NCBI RefSeq assembly: GCF_030539875.1 | Contig: NZ_JAUNXI010000003.1 | Span: forward strand, 55,073-119,072 | Reading direction: 5' to 3' | From: Methanobrevibacter sp. | GTDB lineage: Archaea > Methanobacteriota > Methanobacteria > Methanobacteriales > Methanobacteriaceae | Length of the DNA stretch: 64,000 nt | Position numbers and translations under genes: made by a program | In this document: positions 10,074 to 18,678 of the stretch, piece after piece | Layout: each line of letters starts with the position of its first letter | How positions within the stretch are numbered: the first letter of the stretch is position 1 | Notes under the pieces: generated by a model | The model's input: only the letters and a program-made list of their open reading frames with translations | Told to the model about the DNA's origin: nothing | Database searches by the model: none

Positions 10074-10608
10074 ACTAAGTTATGATGTAATGGAATACAG
10101 ATTACAAATCCTTGATTTAACAAAAAATGGAGATACAATAATAGAATTGGGATGTCATATTGGAAATACAACTAAAATACTGCTGGACAATTTTAAAGAT
10201 TCAAAAATAATCTCTCTTGATAATTCTCCTGAAGCTTCTAAAAATATGAATAAACTGTCATGCGATAATCTGGATTTTATTAACGCAGATGTGCGGCTTC
10301 ACGAAACACTTCTTGAAGTGTTTAAAAAGATTCAGAATTGTGATATTTTAGCTATTGATTTGGGCGGAGGATATCATCCGGATACAGTTTTTAAGGTTTT
10401 TTACATATGGTCCTCTACATTCAAACCAAAGCACACCATAATCAGAAACAGGGGAATTTTAGAATTTTACAATTCTGCCGACGGCAGCGGTGAAAAATAT
10501 AAATCCTGCGAAGGTTATCTTGATTCATACCACGATTCCGGAATTCCTCCGCAAATCAAAGAATTTGAATTGTGGACACCATCACTTAAAAGTAAGCAGA
10601 ACCTTTGA
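10066..10608 (+). CDS. SAM-dependent methyltransferase-like protein
   Basis: 180 aa with a class I Rossmann methyltransferase pattern: motif I IIELGCHIGNTTKIL (residues about 25-39), an acidic strand-2 end (ISLDNSPEA), a DVRLHE segment like motif III, and CDILAIDLGGG like motif IV. The substrate is unknown. It overlaps pantoate kinase by 8 bases, so translation is probably coupled. The C-terminal third (TIIRNRGILEFYNSADGSGEKY) is not informative. A protein, RNA or small-molecule substrate are all possible. Confidence 0.7.
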   Translation: MIKLSYDVMEYRLQILDLTKNGDTIIELGCHIGNTTKILLDNFKDSKIISLDNSPEASKNMNKLSCDNLDFINADVRLHETLLEVFKKIQNCDILAIDLGGGYHPDTVFKVFYIWSSTFKPKHTIIRNRGILEFYNSADGSGEKYKSCEGYLDSYHDSGIPPQIKEFELWTPSLKSKQNL

Positions 10609-10632
10609 ATTCAATTTTAATTTTAATAAAAA

Positions 10633-10656
10633 CCATTGTTTAAATGGACTTTTTTT
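10633..10656 (+). terminator. Short hairpin with T-tract after the pantoate kinase/methyltransferase pair
   Basis: CCATT (10633-10637) pairs with AATGG (10643-10647) around a 5-base loop and is followed by a run of seven T. The stem is short, so this is a modest terminator candidate. The rest of the spacer before 10721 is AT-rich promoter-like sequence. Confidence 0.4.
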
Positions 10657-10720
10657 CTATAATTAAAATTATATACTTTAATCAAGAGATATATTATTCA
10701 TAGTTAATGAGGTTAAAAAA

Positions 10721-11512
10721 ATGATAGGTAAAAAGATTCGTTTAGAAAGAATCATAAACAGAAACACCGGAAGGACTGTAATTGCTCCAATGGATCACGG
10801 AGTATCAAACGGTCCGATTCCAGGCATAATAAACATGGACGAAACTGTTGATGAAATCTCTAAAGGAGGAGCAGATGCAATATTGATGCACAAAGGTATT
10901 GTACAGCAGGGACACCGTGGTTACGGTTGCGATATTGGGCTGATTGTACATTTGTCAGCAAGTACTTCTCTTGCACCTGACCCAAATGATAAGGTAACTG
11001 TAACTAGTGTTGAAAAAGCTATTCAGCTTGGAGCCGATGCAGTGTCAATCCATGTAAACCTCGGAAGTGAAACAGAAAGTCAAATGCTGCAGGAATTAGG
11101 TGAAGTTGCTGAAACATGTGACTACTGGGGTATGCCTCTTCTTGCAATGATGTATCCTAGAGGACAGAAAGTAGAAAATGAACATGATGTGGAATTTGTA
11201 AAACACGCTGCACGTGTAGGTTCTGAACTTGGAGTGGACATTGTAAAAACTAATTATACTGGGGATCCTGATTCATTTAGGGAAGTTGTTGAAGGAGCTA
11301 TTGTGCCTGTTGTTATTGCTGGCGGCCCTAAAGTTGATACTGATGAGGAGTTATTGCAGATGGTTAAGGATTCTCTTGAAGTTGGAGGAGCAGGTGTTGC
11401 ATTTGGACGTAATTTGTTCCAGGCTGAAAATCCAGGTAAAATTACAAGAGCCATATCTGAAGTTGTTCACCATGATCTGGATGTAGAAGAAGCTTTGGAT
11501 TTCTTAAAATAG
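10721..11512 (+). CDS. aroA': 2-amino-3,7-dideoxy-D-threo-hept-6-ulosonate (ADH) synthase
   Basis: 263 aa class I aldolase-family enzyme of the archaeal shikimate entry. It condenses 6-deoxy-5-ketofructose phosphate with aspartate semialdehyde to give ADH. Visible residues are D25/H26 in APMDHGV and the Schiff-base lysine K176 in [11 protein letters not shown], plus VIAGGPK and AFGRNLFQ phosphate-binding loops typical of the FbaB/MJ0400 group. The assignment over fructose-bisphosphate aldolase rests on the neighbour: 8 bases downstream is the 3-dehydroquinate synthase II gene that uses its product. The ribosome site is GAGGT before the ATG. Confidence 0.92.
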   Translation: MIGKKIRLERIINRNTGRTVIAPMDHGVSNGPIPGIINMDETVDEISKGGADAILMHKGIVQQGHRGYGCDIGLIVHLSASTSLAPDPNDKVTVTSVEKAIQLGADAVSIHVNLGSETESQMLQELGEVAETCDYWGMPLLAMMYPRGQKVENEHDVEFVKHAARVGSELGVDIVKTNYTGDPDSFREVVEGAIVPVVIAGGPKVDTDEELLQMVKDSLEVGGAGVAFGRNLFQAENPGKITRAISEVVHHDLDVEEALDFLK

Positions 11513-11520
11513 GTGGTTGA

Positions 11521-12651
11521 ATGCAAGAGAAGTTCGCTTGGATAAGCACTCCTGATGAATTATGGGAAACCAAAAAAGAAATGATTACCACTGCGTTGGA
11601 ATCAGGCATTAACTATGTTTTGGATTTGGATGACATTGAACAAATCAGAAAACTTGGAAATGTAAAAATTATTGCAAATACTGATGATGCAGATATCTTT
11701 TTGGTAGGCATTAATAGTGAAGGAGATGGCTTTGTTGAATTAAATGAGGATTTTAAAGATTCTATTGACATTGCCAATGCAAAAAAAGCAAAAAGCGAAG
11801 GAAAAACAGTTTGTGCATTTATAAAAATCACTGATAAAGCTCATGAACAATTGGCTGTTAAATTAGGTTCGATTGTAGATTATATTATACTTGTTGCAAC
11901 TGACTGGACAATAATTCCTCTTGAAAATATTATTGCTGATTTGCAGAAATCAGACGTGGAAATTATTGCGGCAGTTCGTGATTTGGATAGTGCCCGTGTT
12001 GCTCTTGAAACATTGGAGCATGGAACTGACGGTATAATATTTGAAGCAAATGACTTTAACACAATCAAAAAAATAGCACAAAATGTTGTTGAAGCATCAC
12101 AAGAAAAATATGAATTGCAAATAGCCACCATAACTAAAGTAAAATCTCTCGGTTCAGGTGATAGAGTATGTATCGATACTACTGACATGATGAAGCCTGG
12201 AGAAGGAATGTTAGTTGGTTCTTATTCAAAATTCATGTTTTTAATACATTCTGAATCACTTGAAAGTGAATATGTAGCTTCAAGGCCGTTTAGAGTAAAT
12301 GCAGGACCGGTTCAGGCATATGTGATGGTTCCTGGAAACAAAACAAGATATCTGTCAGAATTGGTTGCCGGTGATGAAGTGCTAATCGTTAACAGCGAAG
12401 GTGAGACTAGAACTGCATATGTTGGAAGAAGTAAAATTGAGAGAAGACCTTTAATGCTAATTGAGGCTGAATATGAAGGCCAAACTATCAGGACACTTCT
12501 GCAAAATGCAGAAACTATCAGGATAGTTGATGAAAATAATAATCCTCTATCAGTAGCTGATGTAAAAGAGGGCGATAAAGTTAAAGTATATATTGAAACT
12601 AACGCGCGTCACTTTGGAATAGCTATTGATGAAACAATTATCGAACAGTGA
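11521..12651 (+). CDS. aroB': 3-dehydroquinate synthase II (archaeal type)
   Basis: 376 aa, the family length. It oxidatively deaminates and cyclises ADH to 3-dehydroquinate, using NAD, and replaces bacterial AroB. The N terminus (KFAWI) and the conserved C-terminal half (IATITKVKSLGSGDRVCIDT, GEGMLVGSYSKFMFLIHSES, RPFRVNAGPVQAYVMVPGNKT) are characteristic. AGGTGG before the ATG is the ribosome site. It forms an operon with ADH synthase and probably with the next genes (thpR, cca), which follow with spacings of about 10 bases. Confidence 0.94.
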   Translation: MQEKFAWISTPDELWETKKEMITTALESGINYVLDLDDIEQIRKLGNVKIIANTDDADIFLVGINSEGDGFVELNEDFKDSIDIANAKKAKSEGKTVCAFIKITDKAHEQLAVKLGSIVDYIILVATDWTIIPLENIIADLQKSDVEIIAAVRDLDSARVALETLEHGTDGIIFEANDFNTIKKIAQNVVEASQEKYELQIATITKVKSLGSGDRVCIDTTDMMKPGEGMLVGSYSKFMFLIHSESLESEYVASRPFRVNAGPVQAYVMVPGNKTRYLSELVAGDEVLIVNSEGETRTAYVGRSKIERRPLMLIEAEYEGQTIRTLLQNAETIRIVDENNNPLSVADVKEGDKVKVYIETNARHFGIAIDETIIEQ

Positions 12652-12660
12652 GGTTGTAAT

Positions 12661-13218
12661 ATGTCGCAGGTACGGGCATTTTTAGCTATAGACTTGGAAG
12701 ATGATTTAAAACCAAAAATTAACAAATTAATTAAAGAATTTAAAAAAATTGATACCAGAATTAATTATGTCGAATTAACAAACCTTCATTTAACCTTGAA
12801 ATTCTTTGGGGAAATAGACACTAACGGTTTGGAATTATTGGAAAATAGAATAGCTAAGGTCATGTCTGAATTCAAACCTTTCAACATTAAAATTAAAGGT
12901 TGCGGAGCTTTTCCAAATAACAATCATATTAAAGTGATTTGGGTTGGAATTGATGAGGATTTCCTAATAAAAGAATTGCATGATAGGCTTGATAAGGAAT
13001 TTGTTAAATTAGGTTTTGATAGTGACAAAAAATTTTCAACTCATTTAACCATTGGACGCATGAAATCAGCTAAAAATAAGAATCAAGTCAAATCAACCAT
13101 TGAAGAGTATAGTGACTTTGAAATCGGTGAGATGACAGTTAACAGTATTTCATTAAAAAAATCCACTCTAAAACCTTCCGGACCAATATATGAAGATTTA
13201 ACAGTATTTGAATTGTGA
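12661..13218 (+). CDS. thpR: RNA 2',3'-cyclic phosphodiesterase
   Basis: 185 aa member of the 2H phosphoesterase superfamily (formerly LigT, '2'-5' RNA ligase'). It opens 2',3'-cyclic phosphate ends of RNA. The two catalytic HxT motifs are H43-L-T45 (HLTLKFFGE) and H128-L-T130 (HLTIGRMKS). The N terminus RAFLAIDL is typical. It runs directly into the CCA-adding enzyme gene, a pairing seen in other euryarchaea that supports a role in tRNA end processing or repair. Confidence 0.92.
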   Translation: MSQVRAFLAIDLEDDLKPKINKLIKEFKKIDTRINYVELTNLHLTLKFFGEIDTNGLELLENRIAKVMSEFKPFNIKIKGCGAFPNNNHIKVIWVGIDEDFLIKELHDRLDKEFVKLGFDSDKKFSTHLTIGRMKSAKNKNQVKSTIEEYSDFEIGEMTVNSISLKKSTLKPSGPIYEDLTVFEL

Positions 13219-13222
13219 TTTC

Positions 13223-14587
13223 ATGGATTATAATTTAATTTTAAAAGATATAAAACCTACAATAGATGAAACAAACCAGATTGGTGAAGTTTCATCTGAA
13301 ATTATTGATTTTTTACAGAACCTGTGTGACGATGATAATTTAAATGCTAAGGTAAATCTGGTAGGTTCGGTTGCAAAAAACACAGCGCTTAAAGGAAAAT
13401 CTGACATAGACATTTTCATTGCTTTTCCCCTTGAAACTGATAAATATTATTTAAAAAAAATGGGTCTTGATTTGGCCCATAAATGTTGTGAAAACTTCAA
13501 TAGCACTCCAGAACATCATTTTGCATCACATCCTTATGTTACTGCCCACATTAATGGATATGAAGTGGATATAGTACCTTGCTATGCAATTGATAACGGA
13601 AGCCAGATTAAATCTGCAGTGGATAGGACAATTTTACATACACGTTATGTAAAAGCAAATTTAGGCAAAAATCAGGAAAATGAAGTTTTACTCCTCAAAC
13701 GGTTCATGGCAATGACTGGAGTATATGGTTCTGAATTTAAAACCGGAGGATTTGCTGGTTATTTATGTGAATTATTAATTATTAATTATGGCACTTTTGA
13801 AAACACTCTAAAAAAAGCTATCCATTGGCAATATGGTCATAGCATTGATTTGGAAAGTTATGACACATCAAAAAATTTCAATGACCCGTTGATAGTGATT
13901 GATCCAACTGACAGGAATAGAAATGTGGGAGCTGCTTTAAGATTGGACAAACTGGCAGAATTTATTCAATCAGCCCGTAATTATTTATTTTCAGATAATA
14001 AAAAAGATTATTTTTATCCATTGAATAGAAATTTAAATAAAAATGATATTATTAATGAACTTGAATTAAGAAATAGTGATGTTATAGCTATCAAGTTTAA
14101 TATTCCCGATATTCCTCTTGATACTCTGCATCCTCAGCTTAGAAAAACAACCGAAGCTCTTGCCCGCAAATTAAATGAGGATGAGTTTAATGTTTTTAAA
14201 GCAGATTATTGGAGTGATGAAGTATCCGATTGTGTAATTTTACTTGAAATGGCTTCATCAAATCTCAATGATATTAAAATAAACATAGGTCCCAAAGTTT
14301 TCTTTAATAAGGCCTGTGAAAACTTTGCAGAAAAATATGGTCGTGAAAACTGCTATATTCAAAATGACTTTTTAGTCCACACGCAAAAAAGGGATTTTAA
14401 TAATGCTTTAAGTTTGGTAGAATATATCTTTACCCGGGAGCATATTGGTCTAATAAAAGTTGGAAAAAACCTTAAAAACAATATAATCAATACATTTGAG
14501 TTTATCAGTATTGATGAGATTAATAATGATGAATTTTTAGAATTTTTAGATGATTTTATAAATCCCGGACAGCACATCGTAAGGTGA
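13223..14587 (+). CDS. cca: CCA tRNA nucleotidyltransferase, archaeal class I
   Basis: About 454 aa. It adds or repairs the 3'-CCA end of tRNA. The nucleotidyltransferase motif is GSVAKNTALKGKSDIDIFI, with the two metal aspartates in DID and a third in YEVDIVPCYA. The length and the LLLKRFMAMTGVYGSEF...GFAGYLCELL segment are those of archaeal CCA enzymes. I chose the ATG at 13223, four bases after the thpR stop. An in-frame TTG at 13208 would add five residues inside thpR and is less likely. Confidence 0.93.
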   Translation: MDYNLILKDIKPTIDETNQIGEVSSEIIDFLQNLCDDDNLNAKVNLVGSVAKNTALKGKSDIDIFIAFPLETDKYYLKKMGLDLAHKCCENFNSTPEHHFASHPYVTAHINGYEVDIVPCYAIDNGSQIKSAVDRTILHTRYVKANLGKNQENEVLLLKRFMAMTGVYGSEFKTGGFAGYLCELLIINYGTFENTLKKAIHWQYGHSIDLESYDTSKNFNDPLIVIDPTDRNRNVGAALRLDKLAEFIQSARNYLFSDNKKDYFYPLNRNLNKNDIINELELRNSDVIAIKFNIPDIPLDTLHPQLRKTTEALARKLNEDEFNVFKADYWSDEVSDCVILLEMASSNLNDIKINIGPKVFFNKACENFAEKYGRENCYIQNDFLVHTQKRDFNNALSLVEYIFTREHIGLIKVGKNLKNNIINTFEFISIDEINNDEFLEFLDDFINPGQHIVR

Positions 14588-14787
14588 AGGCAATTAATAA
14601 ATTGGTTTTGCCATTCATTACCACTAACTTCTTTATAATATATTTGAATGTATTTGTTTCAGATTTTTCCCTGTGGTCTCAGGTTTATGATACAGAGTTT
14701 TATCCGTATACTTTTTTTATATTTTTTCTAAAAGGTTTAATATATTTGACATTATATGTTGTTGGAAATAACAGAGATTCATACTGA
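14584..14787 (+). CDS. Small two-helix membrane protein, unknown function
   Basis: An open frame of 67 codons starts with GTG at 14584, overlapping the cca stop in GTGA. An in-frame TTG at 14602 sits behind AAGGTGAAGG and is an alternative start. Two hydrophobic stretches (about residues 8-26 and 43-60) predict two membrane helices. No family was recognised. The tight overlap with cca argues for a real gene, but the absence of an ATG lowers certainty. Confidence 0.5.
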   Translation: MKAINKLVLPFITTNFFIIYLNVFVSDFSLWSQVYDTEFYPYTFFIFFLKGLIYLTLYVVGNNRDSY

Positions 14788-14884
14788 ATAAGTCTGTTGT
14801 CATCATTTTTTATCTGAACAAAGATTAGAATTAATTAAATTTACTTAGAAAGTTTTATAATGTCATTTTTATATAATAGTAATT

Positions 14885-15436
14885 ATGTCTGAGATAACTA
14901 AACTCACTGCTGATGTTGATGTTCAAGAGTATTATGAGGAATATGTTGATTTTGAAAAGTTTTCAAAACTCTGTATAGAAGAACAGGAACTCTTGGGATA
15001 TAACTGGAATTATCCTCCATTTGATTTTGATGTAGACGAGTTGTGGAACTCATATAATAAACTTAAGATTATTGCTTTTAAAATTGATTTTTCAAAAGAG
15101 GAATTGGATCATACTTTTGAAGAAAGAGAATTGGAAGCTATTTTAAAAAGGTTTGAACGTATTAAAGGCAGATTTATGAATGAAATCTACATGCTTGAAA
15201 ATGAAGACTCTTTAGGATTATACATTGGGAAATGTAATTTATGTATGAGATGTACAAGAGATTTTGAAATGCCTTGTAAAATGCCTGTTAAAATGAGATA
15301 TGCTATAGAAGGACTTGGTGCGGATATAGATAGAACTATTGAAGATTTGTTTGGATATAAAATTCTTTATGCTCATGATGGTAAATTACCGGAATATTTG
15401 ATATTTGTTGGTGGTTTGCTGTATGATAAAAGATAG
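14885..15436 (+). CDS. DUF2284-like predicted metal-binding protein
   Basis: 183 aa. It has the cysteine cluster CNLCMRCTRDFEMPCKMP in the second half, followed by MRYAIEGLGADIDRTIEDL, which resembles the DUF2284 family of predicted metal or Fe-S proteins found in anaerobes. The function is unknown. It lies 8 bases upstream of the F420H2:NADP oxidoreductase gene on the same strand, suggesting co-expression and perhaps a redox-linked role. Confidence 0.75.
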   Translation: MSEITKLTADVDVQEYYEEYVDFEKFSKLCIEEQELLGYNWNYPPFDFDVDELWNSYNKLKIIAFKIDFSKEELDHTFEERELEAILKRFERIKGRFMNEIYMLENEDSLGLYIGKCNLCMRCTRDFEMPCKMPVKMRYAIEGLGADIDRTIEDLFGYKILYAHDGKLPEYLIFVGGLLYDKR

Positions 15437-15444
15437 GTGATAAT

Positions 15445-16131
15445 ATGATTGTAAGTATTATTGGAGGAACAGGACCTCAAGGACTTGGAATTGCAGAAAG
15501 ATTAGCTATCGCTGGTGTTGAAGTTATTGTAGGTTCTAGAAAAGAAGACAAAGCATTAGATGTTGTCGCAAAAGCTAAGGAAGAATTAGCAGATTATGAC
15601 TTAAATATGAAAGGTATGGCAAATGAAGATGCAGCAAAAGAAGGGGACGTATTAATAATCACTGTACCGCTAGCAGCTCAAAAGCCAACAGTAGAGGGAA
15701 TCAAAGAATTCTGTAAAGACAAGATTGTTATGGATGCAACAGTACCTCTTGAAACAGCAATCGGCGGAAAACCGTTTAGATTCATTGATCTAATGGAAGG
15801 TTCTGCTGCTGAGAGAACTGCTTCAATTCTTGAAGGCACTGGTGCGAAGGTAATCTGCGCATTCTGTAACATTTCAAACTCACACCTTTCAAACATTCCA
15901 GAAGACATTGACTGTGATTGTTTAATTGCAGGTGATGACAAGGAATCTAAAGAAATCGCAGCAGAAATCATTGATAAGATACCAGGTATAAAAACTATTG
16001 ATTGCGGTATTTTAGAAAAAGCACGCATAATTGAGAAAATCACCCCATTGTTAATAGGATTAAACATCAAATACAGATCCCATTATGGTGGTTTGAGAAT
16101 TACAGGAATTCCGGCTTTGGATAAAGAATAG
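15445..16131 (+). CDS. npdG: F420H2:NADP+ oxidoreductase (NADPH-dependent F420 reductase)
   Basis: 228 aa, the usual size. It transfers hydride between coenzyme F420 and NADP in the cytoplasm, supplying NADPH for biosynthesis in methanogens. The Rossmann loop IIGGTGPQGLG at residues 4-14 and the NADP-selective VGSRKEDKA follow the Fno pattern; MKGMANEDAAKEGDVLIITVP and LLIGLNIKYRSHYGGLRITG at the C terminus are also conserved. The ribosome site AGGTGATA lies before the ATG. It has the DUF2284 gene upstream and the MutH-like gene 9 bases downstream. Confidence 0.93.
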   Translation: MIVSIIGGTGPQGLGIAERLAIAGVEVIVGSRKEDKALDVVAKAKEELADYDLNMKGMANEDAAKEGDVLIITVPLAAQKPTVEGIKEFCKDKIVMDATVPLETAIGGKPFRFIDLMEGSAAERTASILEGTGAKVICAFCNISNSHLSNIPEDIDCDCLIAGDDKESKEIAAEIIDKIPGIKTIDCGILEKARIIEKITPLLIGLNIKYRSHYGGLRITGIPALDKE

Positions 16132-16140
16132 CTGATCAAC

Positions 16141-16617
16141 ATGGATTCATTTGAGACATTATTGGATAAGAATATTAATGATGTCTCTTTTAATGAATCT
16201 TCTAATTTTTTTGTTGCGGCTATTGGATATTCCACAAAACTCTGCGGCAGAAAATATCCTGCAGTCAAATTTAAACTTGGAGTTATTGATTATTTTAATT
16301 TAATCTCATTTTCTGATTTGTTTAAACACGAAGCCATTCTGATTGTCTGGCATAACAATGACATCATCACTGATTTGGAACTATACTATCTAAGCAATGA
16401 TTTTGATGTTTTGTTTAATGATTACATATTTATTAAAAAAGCTATTGATAATGGTGAAGCCCATAAATTAAGAGAAGGAGACACTTGCTATTTAGGCGCT
16501 TCAAGATTAAATGATAAAGTTTCCCAACCAAATTCAGACAAACTGGCTAATAAGCGTGAATTTGTCCTTAAAAAGAAATATTTGCAAAAAATTATTAATG
16601 AAATTGATTTTAAATAG
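16141..16617 (+). CDS. MutH/Sau3AI-like protein, probably without a functional endonuclease site
   Basis: 158 aa. The C-terminal third follows the MutH/Sau3AI family closely: LREGDTCYLGAS (residues 110-121), QPNSDKLANKREFVLKKKYL (129-148), the last part matching the R-x-F-x-L-K signature of that family. The expected active site (an early Asp and an E-x-K pair on adjacent strands) is not present: the best equivalent reads V-K-F-K at residues 42-45, with Lys where Glu should be. It may bind DNA without cutting, or serve another role. No methyltransferase gene is adjacent, which argues against a classical restriction system. It follows npdG by 9 bases. This reading rests on motif recognition only. 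Confidence 0.6.
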   Translation: MDSFETLLDKNINDVSFNESSNFFVAAIGYSTKLCGRKYPAVKFKLGVIDYFNLISFSDLFKHEAILIVWHNNDIITDLELYYLSNDFDVLFNDYIFIKKAIDNGEAHKLREGDTCYLGASRLNDKVSQPNSDKLANKREFVLKKKYLQKIINEIDFK

Positions 16618-16623
16618 GTTTGA

Positions 16624-17247
16624 TTAAAATTTATCAAATTCCTTTTGAGCATTTTCATAAAAATATCCTAATTCTCTGCCATGGACAAAAATATGGCTGA
16701 CTGTAATTGAAATGCTCATCTCATAATTTTCATTTACTTTTCCCCATGTAATCAACGGTTGAATGGCCTGTCCTTCAACAGTACAGGTAGTAACCATATC
16801 GAAATCAACCCAGGGGATACATGAGAAGTTTGCAATATTTTCCAAATCCCTCTTTTCCATCTCAACTGTAAATCCTTCCTTTTTACCATTTAAAATATCT
16901 TTTGAGAGGTCTTTTACATAATCATGCCATTTTATAATATCACTGAATTCTTGTGGCGTTTTGACTCTCATTTCATGATAACTAGAATTGTTTTCACCCA
17001 TTATTGGACATACTCCGTCAAGATAGTCATATTCAATTGCTTTTTCATTAATTATTCTTCTTTTAAGTTCACTAACTGAATTAACGGAATTCATTAAGCA
17101 ACCAAGACTCATTATAAAAAATGATTTATTGTTTTCATGACACCAATTCCATAATTTTTCCACATTGATTCTGGCATTCATTGCATAACGGGCAGATAAA
17201 AAATTAATAAAGGGATTTCCATCCAAATCAAATTCGATTTCTTTCAT
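16624..17247 (-). CDS. Chloramphenicol-acetyltransferase-like protein (CatA family)
   Basis: 207 aa, close to the 210-220 of trimeric CAT enzymes. It shows the SCIPWVDFD block and the C-terminal active-site strand ISITVSHIFVHGRELGYFYE, with catalytic His at 185. In classical CAT the motif is HHAVCDG; here the structural Asp is replaced by His (HIFVHG), so resistance activity is uncertain. Family members act on chloramphenicol or other hydroxyl substrates with acetyl-CoA. The gene is convergent with the MutH-like gene (6-base gap) and stands alone on this strand. Confidence 0.78.
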   Translation of the reverse strand: MKEIEFDLDGNPFINFLSARYAMNARINVEKLWNWCHENNKSFFIMSLGCLMNSVNSVSELKRRIINEKAIEYDYLDGVCPIMGENNSSYHEMRVKTPQEFSDIIKWHDYVKDLSKDILNGKKEGFTVEMEKRDLENIANFSCIPWVDFDMVTTCTVEGQAIQPLITWGKVNENYEMSISITVSHIFVHGRELGYFYENAQKEFDKF

Positions 17248-17321
17248 TTTAAAACCTTAATCTTTTTATATTATTTTTTAATATATATTATATTGTATAA
17301 ATCATATGTGGTTATGTTAAA

Positions 17322-18653
17322 ATGAAAGTTGTTATTGTAGGTGGAGGAGCTGGTGGAATTTCTACGGCTTCAAATATTCGTAAATTAAGTGAAGACATTG
17401 AAATTACTGTTCTCACAAGAGATAATAAGGTTGCATATTCTCCATGTGCCATTCCTTATGTATTGTCCGGTACAATCGAATCCTTTGATGATATTGTAAT
17501 GAAAACTCCTGAAGATTATAAAAATAAAAACATTGATGTTATTATTGAGGCAGAGGTAACTGCTGTTGATTCTGATAAAAAAACTGTTACCTATCAAAAA
17601 GATGGTAAGGAAATAGTTATTGATTATGATAAATTGGTTCTTGCAACTGGCGGAAATCCTTTTATTCCTCCAATGCAGGGTGTTGAGTTGGACGGTGTAT
17701 TTAGAATACGCAACATCGATGACGGTATTAGAGTTCAGGAAGCAATGAAAGATGCTAAAAGTGCAATTGTCACCGGTGCAGGTTTAATCGGAATCGAAAT
17801 TGCATTCGCTCTTAAAAAACGTGGATTAAATGTTATTTTAAGTGAGATGCTGCCTCAAATTGTTCCAAGATCTCTTGATAAGGACATGTCTGATATTTTA
17901 GTGGAATACCTTGAAATGGAAGGTATTCAAGTAGTTTTAGGAAAACCTATTACTAAATTAATTGGAAATGGAAAAGTCGAAAAGGCATGTTTCGGTGATG
18001 AAGACATCTACGATGCAGATATGGTCATTATGGCTACCGGTGTTAGAGCTGAATTGGATTTAGCTGAAATGGCAGGATGTGAAATTGGAAGATGGGCAAT
18101 TCTTGTAAATGATAGGATGGAAACTTCAGTTGAAGATGTATATGCTGTTGGAGACTGTGTCGAATCTAAAGATTTAATCTTAGGTTCAAATACTATTTCA
18201 CAGTTAGGTACAACTGCGGTTCGCGAATCTAAAACATTGGCACGTACAATCTGCGGTAAAAAATCCAAATTCAATCCTGTTTTAAACTCTATGGTTTCTA
18301 AAGTGGGCAAACTGGAATTTGGTGCAGTAGGATATACAACTAGCTTTGCACAGCAAAATAGAATCAGGCCTGTAGTGCAAAAGGTACAGGCACTTACAAG
18401 AGCCCGTTATTATCCGAATGCTAAGCCAATGGATATTAAGGTTATATGTGACGGTAATGGAACTATTATAGGTTGTCAAATCATAGCAGAAGAAAGAGTG
18501 GCCGAAAGAATTGATACAATGACCTTGGCAATTACTGAAGGTTTAACCTGTTTTGATTTAAGCAATATGGAATTTGCTTATGCACCACCAGTTTCAATGG
18601 TTACAGACCCATTAATACTTGCTGTTGAAGAAGTAAGTAAAAAATTCACTTAA
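17322..18653 (+). CDS. CoA-disulfide reductase / NADH oxidase-like flavoprotein
   Basis: 443 aa class III pyridine-nucleotide disulfide oxidoreductase. It has an FAD dinucleotide motif GGGAGGIS near the N terminus, the single redox cysteine C42 in AYSPCAIPYV (the position used by CoA-disulfide reductase and NADH oxidase), a second dinucleotide-binding loop TGAGLIGIEIAFAL, and VYAVGDCVE near the FAD end. The family reduces CoA disulfide, polysulfide or oxygen with NAD(P)H. In a strict anaerobe a role in oxygen defence or thiol balance is likely. It lies 25 bases upstream of the Mrp ATPase gene on the same strand. Confidence 0.85.
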   Translation: MKVVIVGGGAGGISTASNIRKLSEDIEITVLTRDNKVAYSPCAIPYVLSGTIESFDDIVMKTPEDYKNKNIDVIIEAEVTAVDSDKKTVTYQKDGKEIVIDYDKLVLATGGNPFIPPMQGVELDGVFRIRNIDDGIRVQEAMKDAKSAIVTGAGLIGIEIAFALKKRGLNVILSEMLPQIVPRSLDKDMSDILVEYLEMEGIQVVLGKPITKLIGNGKVEKACFGDEDIYDADMVIMATGVRAELDLAEMAGCEIGRWAILVNDRMETSVEDVYAVGDCVESKDLILGSNTISQLGTTAVRESKTLARTICGKKSKFNPVLNSMVSKVGKLEFGAVGYTTSFAQQNRIRPVVQKVQALTRARYYPNAKPMDIKVICDGNGTIIGCQIIAEERVAERIDTMTLAITEGLTCFDLSNMEFAYAPPVSMVTDPLILAVEEVSKKFT

Positions 18654-18678
18654 ATAAATTTATTTTGGAGATGATAAA

